Below are positions 43,678 to 51,864 of a DNA stretch of 64,000 bases, piece after piece. Source of the DNA: CADEED01 sp035995425 (GTDB lineage: Bacteria; Pseudomonadota; Gammaproteobacteria; Steroidobacterales; Steroidobacteraceae). Positions within the stretch are counted from its first letter, which is position 1. Every line of letters begins with the position of its first letter. The position numbers and the translations under genes were made by a program. The DNA lies in NCBI GenBank assembly GCA_035995425.1, contig DASYKM010000201.1, positions 24,719 to 88,718 of the forward strand. Direction: 5' to 3'. Under the pieces are notes generated by a model. That model worked only from the letters and a program-made list of their open reading frames with translations, had not been told where the DNA came from and ran no database searches.

Positions 43678-44361
43678 TCAGTGGGTACCGGCGGGGTGAG
43701 GGTCGGTTCCCGAAAAGAAACTGCGCAGCTGGGCCGACATGCGATTGCATGCCGTGGCCTGCACGCGCGCGATGAATGGCAACGGAACTATTGCCCCGAC
43801 GATGGCGGAAGTTCCAGTGACGTTGGTGCCGACGCTACCCGCGGACTTGGCTTGTTTCAAATCCCAGATGGTGGCCTCGTAGGCGGATTCTTTCTGCCAC
43901 CAGCCGAAGCCAATGCAGCCTGCGCCACCGGGGGCCGCGCCACAAGCAAGACTGCCGCCGCCGTCAGTCTTGCGCGTGCTGCCGTCGAGCCAGACTACAT
44001 AACGCACGCCCGTCTTGGTCACCTGCTCGGCGACGCCGGGCCGCGCCAGAAGTGCACTCATGGCCTCTGGTTTGCCGGGCGCGGTGCTTGGCTCGAACCA
44101 GGGAAACATCTGGTCGACGAAATCGTTGTTGTCGTGCACCGACAGACCATGGCTGCCGCCCTGGAGATTGGAGCCGATGCAATCCATGAATTCGTCCTCC
44201 GCGCCGGCGCCTTCGATTTGCGGCTTGGCGAGAATGACGAGCCGCTCGCCCTTGGCGATGGGCGTGGCGATTTCGCGGGATTCTTCGATGCGCGCCTGCA
44301 TGCATCCGCCGAGTAAGGCGATCCCGAGGCACGCAGAAGTCATGCAGATTGCGCTCTTCAT
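43678..44361 (-). CDS. Lipoprotein, first gene of the kinase/FHA/VWA run
   Basis: A 227-residue lipoprotein (ATG 44361; signal SACLGIALLGGC). The mature protein has EEESRE-type polar start, DEFMDCIGSNLQ, VRYVVWLDGSTRKTDGGGSL, a YEATIWDLKQAKSAGSVG beta-strand pattern and four more cysteines. The pattern resembles periplasmic lipoproteins that bind envelope cargo, but no named family was recognised. As the most upstream gene it is next to the presumed promoter of the run. Confidence 0.7.
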   Translation of the reverse strand: MKSAICMTSACLGIALLGGCMQARIEESREIATPIAKGERLVILAKPQIEGAGAEDEFMDCIGSNLQGGSHGLSVHDNNDFVDQMFPWFEPSTAPGKPEAMSALLARPGVAEQVTKTGVRYVVWLDGSTRKTDGGGSLACGAAPGGAGCIGFGWWQKESAYEATIWDLKQAKSAGSVGTNVTGTSAIVGAIVPLPFIARVQATACNRMSAQLRSFFSGTDPHPAGTH

Positions 44362-44427
44362 GGACTTGCTCCCAGGGTCTGATGCGGGATGTCTATGGGC
44401 GCGGCAAGTATGCCACGTTGCAGCATC

Positions 44428-44440
44428 GTCACTTTGTGAC
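44428..44440. promoter_or_regulatory. Inverted repeat GTCAC-TTT-GTGAC upstream of the kinase cluster
   Basis: A perfect 5-bp arm repeat with a TTT spacer lies 66 bp upstream of the first lipoprotein ATG (44361), where an operator for the minus-strand run would be expected. GTGAC-type half sites bind several regulator families, so no factor is named. No clear -35/-10 pair was found around it. Confidence 0.25.
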
Positions 44441-44487
44441 CTCACGCGCCTCACCGTGGTTCCCAACTTAACGCGGGAATGGGGAAC

Positions 44488-46602
44488 TTAACGCTTCAGG
44501 TCCAATGACAACTGAGGGTGAGTACGTAGTGGAGGCTGAAAAAGATTCGTCGGCAGCGAGTTTTTTCGATCCGTTGGAAAGCCGAGGCGGCGCGTGGCGA
44601 GCTGAAAACGCTGGCGAATCAGCTGCGCCACGGGTCCCGTGGCGTGCATGCGCGTCCCAAAGTCGGGGTCGTTGTCGCGTTCGCCACGCATGCTGCGCAC
44701 GACCGACATGACGTGCGCCGCGCGCTCGGGGAAATGCTCAGCCAGCCATTCACGGAACAGATCCTTCACTTCCCACGGCAGGCGCAGCAGGGTGTAGCCC
44801 GCCAACGACGCCCCCGCCTCGCGGCAGGCCTCGAGAACCGACTCGATTTCGTGCTCGGTCAGCACCGGAATGATGGGCGCAACGAGAACTCCCACCGGAA
44901 CGCCCGCGTCCGCCAGCACGCGCATCGCTTTGAGCTTTGCGCCAGCGGAAGCCGCGCGCGGTTCGAGCACGCGTTTCATGTCGTTGTCGAGCGTCGGAAT
45001 GCTGAACATCACGCGCGTGAGCCCGTCGCGCGCGAGCTCGGCCAGAAGATCCACGTCGCGCGCCACCAGCGCGCCTTTCGTGGTGATGGTGACGGGGTGC
45101 TTGTGACGCAGCAGCACTTCGAGCAGCGAGCGCGTGACCTTGAGGGTTTTTTCGAGCGGCTGATATGGGTCGGTGTTGGCGCCGATCATGATGGGCGCGC
45201 ATTTGTAGGACGGCGCAGCGAGTTCTTTTTCGAGCACGCGCGCGGCATCGGCCTTGTAGAAAAGTTTCGTTTCGAAATCGAGGCCGGGAGAGAGGCCGAC
45301 GTATGCGTGGCTGGGGCGGGCGTAGCAGTTGTGGCTGACGACTCCGTTGGCGATGAAGTCCTCGGTTCCCGTGGTGATGTCGTAGAGGCGCATCGCCTTA
45401 CCGAGACGCTCGACGCTGACGACCGCGAGCCGCGCCGTGCTTTTCACGGCTTGACCGGAAATATCGCGCTTGCGCGTGATTGCGGGATCAACGCTGTGAA
45501 AGAACCGCAGGTCTTCGACCAGGCCGCCGACGAGCCGCACGACGTCTATGGGCTTCGTAACAGTGCGGTCAATGTGCTCCACGACGAATCTGAAATTGAG
45601 CTCGCGCAGCGAGCGGCCTATCCAGTCGACGACATCCTTGTTGGTGTTGGAGATACGCAGAACGCCTTGGCCATAGCTTCCTTCGGCATCGAAGATGCCC
45701 GCGAGAAAACCCGTCATCCATTCGCGAGTAGCAACGTCGGGCCAGGCAACGAGCTGCTTCACGCCCTCAACGCTTGCACGCGCCTGCGTGCGAAGCGCAT
45801 TCATGACGCGCCGTCCCGCGCGCGCTGCAGCGAAAACGAAAGATCGTGTCTCGATCTGCAACTGCCGCAGGTACTCCTGGGCTCGCGTAAGCGCCTCGTC
45901 GTCGCAAAGCGCGAGGCGGAACTGATGCTGATCTCCGTGGGCACGGCCTTCACGCTCGTACCCACATGAGGCGAGCAACCCATCGCCGCGGATCACGCCG
46001 CAGAGATAGCCGCGACGGTAGTCAGGTCCTTTTTCCGGCGCCGGCGCAAAACCGCCCGTTCCCATCAATTTATTGTTTGTCGTGAGAAATGGACGCTGCC
46101 CCTCGCCGAGGCCCGAAGCCGCAACGAACTTCCAACCGCGTTGAGTGAGGAAGCGGTGATCGCCGCTGGTCACCAAGGTCGTACCGTCTTCCAGCGTTAC
46201 GCGGTACGCGGGTTTGATCAGGCTCCAGTGCGCGAGCACCCTCGTCTTGACGTAGCGCCGGTACCAGCCGATGCGCTCGGTACCGTAGATCGAATCGCCT
46301 TCCCTCAAGTCTTCCAGAGGCCTTGTCGTGCCGTCCGACATGAGGATTGGAGTGTCCCCAGCCGCGCAGTAAACACATCCATGCTCGCATCCGCGATACG
46401 GATTGATGGACTGCGAGAAGTGAATGTCGGGCGATTGATTGCGGCTGATCACGGTGCGCGCCGTCTCGGGCAGCACCACGGTCTCGCGCTTGTCAGGCTG
46501 TTCCTCTTCGTACCAGCCGTCGTGCTCGAGCGTCTGCGTGAGTTTGTCGAAGCGACCGGGCGGCTGTGAGAGCGCGCCGCGGCCTTTGATCGCGCCTGTC
46601 AT
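44488..46602 (-). CDS. PA0069-family radical SAM protein interrupted by an intein
   Basis: A 704-residue precursor; 357 residues remain after removing a 347-residue intein. The host is a radical SAM protein of the PA0069/Rv2578c type: SQSINPYRGCEHGCVY before the intein, YARPSHAYVGLSPGLDFET after it, then PIMIGANTDPYQPLE and FSIPTLDNDMKRVLEPR. The first two [4Fe-4S] cysteines (Cys72, Cys76) precede the insertion and the third is the first residue after it. The reaction is unknown; the family resembles spore-photoproduct-lyase-like enzymes. ATG 46602 follows codons that look non-coding. Alone on its strand, with 123 bp of upstream space. Confidence 0.92.
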   Translation of the reverse strand: MTGAIKGRGALSQPPGRFDKLTQTLEHDGWYEEEQPDKRETVVLPETARTVISRNQSPDIHFSQSINPYRGCEHGCVYCAAGDTPILMSDGTTRPLEDLREGDSIYGTERIGWYRRYVKTRVLAHWSLIKPAYRVTLEDGTTLVTSGDHRFLTQRGWKFVAASGLGEGQRPFLTTNNKLMGTGGFAPAPEKGPDYRRGYLCGVIRGDGLLASCGYEREGRAHGDQHQFRLALCDDEALTRAQEYLRQLQIETRSFVFAAARAGRRVMNALRTQARASVEGVKQLVAWPDVATREWMTGFLAGIFDAEGSYGQGVLRISNTNKDVVDWIGRSLRELNFRFVVEHIDRTVTKPIDVVRLVGGLVEDLRFFHSVDPAITRKRDISGQAVKSTARLAVVSVERLGKAMRLYDITTGTEDFIANGVVSHNCYARPSHAYVGLSPGLDFETKLFYKADAARVLEKELAAPSYKCAPIMIGANTDPYQPLEKTLKVTRSLLEVLLRHKHPVTITTKGALVARDVDLLAELARDGLTRVMFSIPTLDNDMKRVLEPRAASAGAKLKAMRVLADAGVPVGVLVAPIIPVLTEHEIESVLEACREAGASLAGYTLLRLPWEVKDLFREWLAEHFPERAAHVMSVVRSMRGERDNDPDFGTRMHATGPVAQLIRQRFQLATRRLGFPTDRKNSLPTNLFQPPLRTHPQLSLDLKR
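45328..46368 (-). other. Intein with LAGLIDADG (DOD) homing endonuclease
   Basis: 347 codons with all class 1 intein blocks. Block A is Cys1 in CAAGDTPILMSDG; block B has TSGDHRFLT (Thr and His); block F is LYDITTGTEDFIANG; block G is VVSHN with Cys+1 in CYARPSHAY. The two DOD endonuclease motifs are YLCGVIRGDGLL and FLAGIFDAEGSYG. The elements needed for splicing appear intact. The insertion separates the second and third cysteines of the CxxxCxxC cluster motif, so enzyme activity depends on splicing. Mobility of the endonuclease is likely but not shown. Confidence 0.93.
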
Positions 46603-46689
46603 GCGCCAACTGTATTTATGTACAGGGCGCGAGTAAATCCAGTTCCGACCCACCCACAGCACTGGATGAACCGCTCTTCACTTTGATGT

Positions 46690-46734
46690 ACGCCGCCGCT
46701 TCGGCGGCGTTTTCCGTCGTGGCCGTCAGGCCTG
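46690..46734. terminator. Two-part hairpin unit, copy B (possible terminator)
   Basis: ACGCCGCCG-CTT-CGGCGGCGT (46690-46710) is followed by TTT on the plus strand and then by GTGGCCGTCAGGCCTG (46719-46734). The second part overlaps the stop codon of the minus-strand MFS gene, which ends on this unit. It probably ends that transcript before the radical SAM gene, although the T-run favours the other direction. The same pair is seen at 27106-27147. Confidence 0.45.
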
Positions 46735-47934
46735 AACAGGCTCGGGAAATCGATCGAGCTTTCGCAATGCCGGGAACAGGCGCATGTATGACGCCACCAC
46801 GAACAATGTGCCGAGACCGCCGTAGACCACCGAACGAATCGTGCCGAACCAGCTTGCGGTCAATCCTGACTCAAAGGCACCGAGCTCGTTCGACGCGCCG
46901 ATGAACATGGAGTTGACCGCGCTCACGCGGCCGCGAATCGCGTCGGGTGTTTCCAGCTGCACGAGCAACTGCCGGACGAACACGCTCACCATGTCGCCGG
47001 CGCCTGCCAATGCCAGCACCGTGAGCGAGAGCCAGAACGAGGTCGACAGTCCGAAGACGACCGTGCAGACACCGAACAACGCGACGCCGCCGAACATCCA
47101 GCGGCCGGCGTGCGCCTGGATGGGACGCAGGCCGAGCGCCAGCGCGACCAACGCGGCACCCACGGCGGGCGCGGCGCGCAGGAGGCCGACTCCCGATTTG
47201 TCGACGTGCAGGATTTCGTCGCCGAATACCGGCAGCAGTGCCACCGCGCCGCCGAACAACACGGCGAACAGATCCAGGGAAATCGCTCCTAACAAAGGCC
47301 GCTTGCGCCACACGAAACGAAATCCCTCGAGCACGCTGTGCCAGCGCCATTCGGCGGCGGCCTGGGCGCGCACCGGACGCAGGCCGGCCATCAGCAGCAC
47401 GGTGGTCGCAAGCAGAGCGGCAGCCATGCCGTACACGAATTGGTAGCCTTGATTCGCGAGAACACCACCAACGATGGGCCCGGCGATCACTCCCACCTGG
47501 AACAGCACGGTATTCACCGAGATGGCGCCCGGCAGCAGTTTTTTGGGCACCAGGTTGGGCGTCATCGCCTGCCCTGCCGGCGCCCAGAACGCGCGCGCGG
47601 CGCCTAACAAGGCGGCGGCGAGAAAGCACACGTTGACGTTGGTGCCGCCGAGCAGCGTGAAAGCCAGCAGGGTCGCTGCCCCGGTGAGCTCGACCGTGAA
47701 GGCGCAGGCAATGACGATGCGACGGTCGAAGCGATCGGCGATCTGCCCGCCCGGCAACAACAGGACGAGAAACGGGAGGAACTGCGCGAGCCCGACGAAG
47801 CCGAGCGACAACTTGCTGTGCGTGAGATCCCAGACCTGCAGGAGGACCACGACGTCGACCATCTGCCAGGCCAGCGTGCTCGACAGGCGACCAAAGGCGT
47901 AACGCGCGAAGTCGGGTTGGCTCAGCGCCTGCAT
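46726..47934 (-). CDS. MFS exporter (EntS-like, MFS_3)
   Basis: A 402-residue protein with about 12 helices. The first loop motif is GGQIADRFDRRIVI, with a second, GASRAFWAPAGQAM-like, GAARAFWAPAGQAMTPNLV, and GAISVNTVLFQVGVIAGPIV for helix 5 as in drug and enterobactin exporters. The late motif DAIRGRVSAVNSMFIGASNE is typical of EntS-type members. ATG 47934 is chosen because the family N-terminus starts there; the long open frame upstream looks non-coding. The exported substrate is unknown. Divergent from the DUF885 gene, 119 bp apart. Confidence 0.87.
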   Translation of the reverse strand: MQALSQPDFARYAFGRLSSTLAWQMVDVVVLLQVWDLTHSKLSLGFVGLAQFLPFLVLLLPGGQIADRFDRRIVIACAFTVELTGAATLLAFTLLGGTNVNVCFLAAALLGAARAFWAPAGQAMTPNLVPKKLLPGAISVNTVLFQVGVIAGPIVGGVLANQGYQFVYGMAAALLATTVLLMAGLRPVRAQAAAEWRWHSVLEGFRFVWRKRPLLGAISLDLFAVLFGGAVALLPVFGDEILHVDKSGVGLLRAAPAVGAALVALALGLRPIQAHAGRWMFGGVALFGVCTVVFGLSTSFWLSLTVLALAGAGDMVSVFVRQLLVQLETPDAIRGRVSAVNSMFIGASNELGAFESGLTASWFGTIRSVVYGGLGTLFVVASYMRLFPALRKLDRFPEPVQA

Positions 47935-48053
47935 CGCAGGCGATCTGGATTGGATGCTCAAAGGGTCGATGGTGCCGTGGCTGCGAGCCCGCACTTTAAC
48001 TGGTAACGTCGCGCTGCGTTGGCCATTGCTTCCGAAGTGCGAGGGGCATTGCG

Positions 48054-49880
48054 ATGAAGGCGCCCGTAGTTGGAGCTGTAGTTTCCGGAGTCGCGGCATT
48101 GTTGCTGTGCGCCTGTGCGCCCATTCCAACGCACCCCGAGCCGCCTCCACCCGCGCCGCCGCCGCCGCCCACTCCCGATCAGCAATTCGAAGCGCTGGCC
48201 CAGCGCTATCTGCATGAAGCGCCGGAGCAGTCGCCGGTCGGGGCCACGGCACTTGGCGACCATCGATTCGACGGCCGGCTCGATGACGTGAGCACCGAAG
48301 GCTGGCGTGCGCGCCTCACGTTTTCCGAGCTCTATCTAGCGTCGCTCGAGACGATCGACCGCACCCGGCTCTCGCGCGCGAACCAGGTCGACGCGCTGCT
48401 TCTGCAGCACGATCTGCAATCCGATCGCTGGAAGATCCAGACCCTGGAAGACTGGCGCTGGAACCCGCTGCTCTACACGCGGATTGCCGGCGACGGTTTG
48501 TATTCGCTGCTGGCACGCGACTTCGCGCCCGCTCCCGAACGCCTGCGGAATCTCGGCAAGCGGCTCGACGAAATGCCGCGCTTCCTCGCGCAGGAGCGCG
48601 AAGCGCTCGTTCCGGCCCGCGTACCCAGGGTGCACGCCGAAACCGCCGCGAAGCAGAACGCGGGTTTGATCGCGATGCTCGACGGCGAGATCGCGGCGCA
48701 GATCGCCACGCTGCCACCCGCCGACCAGGAATCGTTGCGTGCCAGCAGCATCAAGGCGCGCAGCGCGCTCGCGCAACACCAGATCTGGCTCGACAAGCGC
48801 CTCACGCCCGAAGCGAAAGGTGATTTTCGGCTCGGGCAGACGCTCTACGATCAGAAGCTGGCATTCGCGTTGTTCTCGCCGCTGTCACGGGCGGAAATCC
48901 GTGCGCGCGCCGAATCGGAGCTCGCGGCCACGCGCACCGCGATGTATGAAATCGCTCGCGGGGTCATCAAGAGCGCGCTGTTCAAGAAGAAGCGCCCCGC
49001 GCCCGCCACTCCCGACAAACCCAGCGATGCGCAGCAGCAGCGCGCGATCAAGGCGGCGCTCGAGCTCGCGTATGCCGAGCATCCCGAGCGCGACGCGGTG
49101 CTCGATGCCGCGCGCGCCGCGCTGGCGGACACCACGCGCTTCGTGCGCGAGAAGAACCTCGTGACGCTGCCGGACGAGCCCCTCGAGATCATCCCGATGC
49201 CGGAGTTCCAGCAGGGAGTGGCGCTCGCCTATTGCGATTCGCCGGGCGCGCTCGATGCGGGACAGAAAACTTTTTACGCGGTCTCGCCCGTCCCCAGGCA
49301 ATGGACGCACGCGCAGACGGAGTCATTCCTGCGTGAATACAATTCGCGCTCGATCCACAACCTCACCATTCACGAGGCCATGCCGGGGCACTATCTACAG
49401 CTCGCGCATGCCAACAAGTATCCGTCGATGCTGCGCGCGGTGCTGTCGTCGGGACCGTTCATCGAAGGCTGGGCGGTGTACGCCGAACACCTCATGACCG
49501 AGCAGGGTTACATGGACGGCGATCCGCTCATGAAGCTCATCCAGCTCAAGTGGTACCTGCGCTCCATCGTCAACGCGCTGCTCGACCAGGCGGTTCACGT
49601 GGACGGCATCTCCCGGCAGGACGCGATGAAACTCATGACCGAGTCGGGTTTCCAGGAGGAACGCGAGGCCGCCGGCAAGTGGACGCGCGCGCAACTCACC
49701 TCGGCCCAACTACCGGTGTATTTCGTCGGCGCGCAGGAACACCTGGCATTGCGGGGCGAGGCGGAACAGCGGTCGGGCGCGGCGTTCAGCCTGCGTGAAT
49801 ATCACGACAAGGTGTTGTCGTACGGCTCGCCGCCGGTACGCTTCGTGCGGGAGCTGATGTTCGACCTGCCGATCGACTAA
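48054..49880 (+). CDS. DUF885 lipoprotein (putative metallopeptidase)
   Basis: A 608-residue lipoprotein (signal VSGVAALLLCACAP; Cys near residue 20) with a Pro-rich stretch after it. The DUF885 core shows SPVGATALGDHRFD near the start and IHEAMPGHYLQLAHANKYPS near 440, where His-Glu and the later His fit a zinc site, then IEGWAVYAEHLMTEQGY. DUF885 proteins are probable zinc peptidases or carboxypeptidases of the periplasm; the substrate is unproven. It shares CTAA stop bases with the convergent PGPGW gene. Confidence 0.87.
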   Translation: MKAPVVGAVVSGVAALLLCACAPIPTHPEPPPPAPPPPPTPDQQFEALAQRYLHEAPEQSPVGATALGDHRFDGRLDDVSTEGWRARLTFSELYLASLETIDRTRLSRANQVDALLLQHDLQSDRWKIQTLEDWRWNPLLYTRIAGDGLYSLLARDFAPAPERLRNLGKRLDEMPRFLAQEREALVPARVPRVHAETAAKQNAGLIAMLDGEIAAQIATLPPADQESLRASSIKARSALAQHQIWLDKRLTPEAKGDFRLGQTLYDQKLAFALFSPLSRAEIRARAESELAATRTAMYEIARGVIKSALFKKKRPAPATPDKPSDAQQQRAIKAALELAYAEHPERDAVLDAARAALADTTRFVREKNLVTLPDEPLEIIPMPEFQQGVALAYCDSPGALDAGQKTFYAVSPVPRQWTHAQTESFLREYNSRSIHNLTIHEAMPGHYLQLAHANKYPSMLRAVLSSGPFIEGWAVYAEHLMTEQGYMDGDPLMKLIQLKWYLRSIVNALLDQAVHVDGISRQDAMKLMTESGFQEEREAAGKWTRAQLTSAQLPVYFVGAQEHLALRGEAEQRSGAAFSLREYHDKVLSYGSPPVRFVRELMFDLPID

Positions 49881-50182
49881 CTAGCCGGCGGTTTCTTCTG
49901 ATTGCCATTCTTTTGATTGAAGTTGCGCGCCATTTCCTCGGCCTTGGCGCGGGCTTTCTTGAGCCAGATGCGCGCCCAGGCGAACTCGAGGCCGAGGATG
50001 CCCAGCCCCACCGGAATGACCACGAACGCCGGCCCCGGCAGCACGATCATGCAGATGCCGACGACGAGCACCGACCCGCCGACGATGCCGATGGCGATGC
50101 GCTTGGCCATGCGATACGGCACGTAGAGCGGATGCTTTTCGTCGAACACCAATAGAGACCTGATGACGGCGGCGGGAGGCAT
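49877..50182 (-). CDS. PGPGW-family small membrane protein
   Basis: A 101-residue protein with two close helices (IAIGIVGGSVLVVGICMIVL and FVVIPVGLGILGLEFAWAR) around the family signature VLPGPAF, followed by a basic tail (WLKKARAKAEEMARNF). Function unknown; members often stand near cell-envelope genes. An internal ATG at 50110 (MAKRIAIG) is an alternative start, but KHPLYVPYR before it looks conserved. Confidence 0.83.
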   Translation of the reverse strand: MPPAAVIRSLLVFDEKHPLYVPYRMAKRIAIGIVGGSVLVVGICMIVLPGPAFVVIPVGLGILGLEFAWARIWLKKARAKAEEMARNFNQKNGNQKKPPAS

Positions 50183-50235
50183 TCTACACAGACCGGCGTT
50201 ACCGGCCCGTGTTCCCCAACTAGTGGCGACAGCGC

Positions 50236-51756
50236 TCAGGAACCGAGAAATATCCGGTAGGCCGGATTGTTAGTTTCTTCGCTGTAGGAATAGTGCAGCA
50301 CGTTGAGGTGATCGAGGAACTCAGGCGTGTCGGACGCCGGCACGTCGATTCCGGCCAGGACGCGGCCGTAGTCGGACCCGTGGTTGCGGTAGTGGAACAG
50401 GGTGATGTTCCAGCGCGTGCCGACGGCTTGCAGGAATTTGAGCAATGCGCCTTTGCGCTCCGGAAATTCGAATCGATAGAGTCGCTCGTTGGAGACGCTG
50501 CCATTCACGTGGCCGCCCACCATGTAGCGGACGTGCAGCTTCGCGCTCTCGTTGTCGGTCATGTCGGTGACTCCGTAGCCAGCCGCGCGCAGCTTCACGA
50601 TGACTTCATCGCGCTCTTCCTTGCCGCGCAACAGCGCGAATCCGACGAAGATCTGCGCCCGCTCCTTCGTGCCGAAGCGGTAGTTGAATTCCGTGACCGC
50701 ACGTTGCCCGAGAATTTCGCAGAACCTGAGGAAGCTGCCCGGCTGCTCGGGAATCTCGACGGCGAACAGCGCCTCGCGCGCCTGGCCCACGTCGGATCGC
50801 TCGGCCACGTAACGCAGCTGGTCGAAGTTCATGTTCGCGCCACTGTTGATGGCGACCACGCGCTTGTCCTGCCAGTTGTTGAGCGCGCAATACTTCTTGA
50901 TGCCAGCCACCGCGAGCGCCCCTGCGGGTTCGACGATGGAACGGGTGTCTTCGAAGATGTCCTGGATGCCGGCGCAGATTTCGTCGGTATCGACCAGCAC
51001 GACTTCATCGACGTGCTCGCGGCACAGGCGGAAGGTTTCTTCGCCGACCTTGCGCACGGCGACGCCGTCGGCAAAGGCGCCGACGCGCTCGAGCGTGACG
51101 CGTTTTTTCGCGCGCAACGATTCGTGCATGGCGGCCGCGTCCACCGGCTCGACACCGATGATCCTGATGCGCGGGTTCAGGTACTTGGCATACACCGCGA
51201 TGCCGGCGATGAGTCCGCCACCGCCCACGGGCACGAAAATCGCGTCCACTTCACCGCGCGACTGCCGGAGGATTTCCACGGCCACGGTGCCCTGCCCGGC
51301 GATGACGTCCGGATCGTCGAAGGGGTGCACGAAGGCGAGATTCTTTTCGCGCACGATGGTCTGCGCGTGCTCGTAGGCGCTGTCGTAATCGTCACCGTGC
51401 AGGACGACCTCGCCCCCCAGGTCGCGGACCGCGCTCACCTTGATGTTAGGCGTGGTCTGCGGCATCACGATGAGCGCGGGGATACCGCGGCGTTTGGCCG
51501 CGAGCGCCACGCCTTGCGCATGATTGCCGGCCGAGGCGCAGATGACGCCGCGATTTGCGACCGAGTCCGACAGGTGCGCGATCTTGTTGTAGGCGCCGCG
51601 CAACTTGAACGAGAACACGGGCTGCAGGTCCTCGCGCTTCAGCAGGATGCTGTTGCCGAGGCGCCGGGACAGGCGCGGTGCCAGTTCCAACGGCGACTCC
51701 ATGGCAACGTCGTAGACGCGGGCACGCAGAATCCGTTCGATGTAGGTGTCGGTCAT
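50236..51756 (-). CDS. ilvA: Threonine deaminase, biosynthetic type
   Basis: A 506-residue PLP enzyme converting threonine to 2-oxobutanoate plus ammonia, the first committed step to isoleucine. PLP Lys is in FSFKLRGAYNK; ICASAGNHAQGVALAA and VGGGGLIAGIAVY bind substrate and phosphate. Two C-terminal ACT-like regulatory domains (about 335-505) mark it as the isoleucine-inhibited biosynthetic form rather than the catabolic one. Full length is normal. Other isoleucine/valine functions lie further right (acetolactate synthase, AzlCD). Confidence 0.96.
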   Translation of the reverse strand: MTDTYIERILRARVYDVAMESPLELAPRLSRRLGNSILLKREDLQPVFSFKLRGAYNKIAHLSDSVANRGVICASAGNHAQGVALAAKRRGIPALIVMPQTTPNIKVSAVRDLGGEVVLHGDDYDSAYEHAQTIVREKNLAFVHPFDDPDVIAGQGTVAVEILRQSRGEVDAIFVPVGGGGLIAGIAVYAKYLNPRIRIIGVEPVDAAAMHESLRAKKRVTLERVGAFADGVAVRKVGEETFRLCREHVDEVVLVDTDEICAGIQDIFEDTRSIVEPAGALAVAGIKKYCALNNWQDKRVVAINSGANMNFDQLRYVAERSDVGQAREALFAVEIPEQPGSFLRFCEILGQRAVTEFNYRFGTKERAQIFVGFALLRGKEERDEVIVKLRAAGYGVTDMTDNESAKLHVRYMVGGHVNGSVSNERLYRFEFPERKGALLKFLQAVGTRWNITLFHYRNHGSDYGRVLAGIDVPASDTPEFLDHLNVLHYSYSEETNNPAYRIFLGS

Positions 51757-51864
51757 AAGAGTGCGGCTAGCTTAACCGGGGTGGTCATTGCGGCACAGGG
51801 CCATTGCAGCACAGGAGAATCGCGGCACGGTAGTAGACTACCCCGCGCAGGGAGCCAACCGAAC

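Noticed and set aside
30477..44361. A complete type VI secretion system
   Set aside because: No TssB/C, Hcp, VgrG, ClpV or TssJKLM was seen; only control-type components are present.
44465..44494. Direct repeat AACTTAACGC at the 3' end of the radical SAM gene
   Set aside because: Only two 10-bp copies, one overlapping the stop codon; no sign of an attachment site or integrase.
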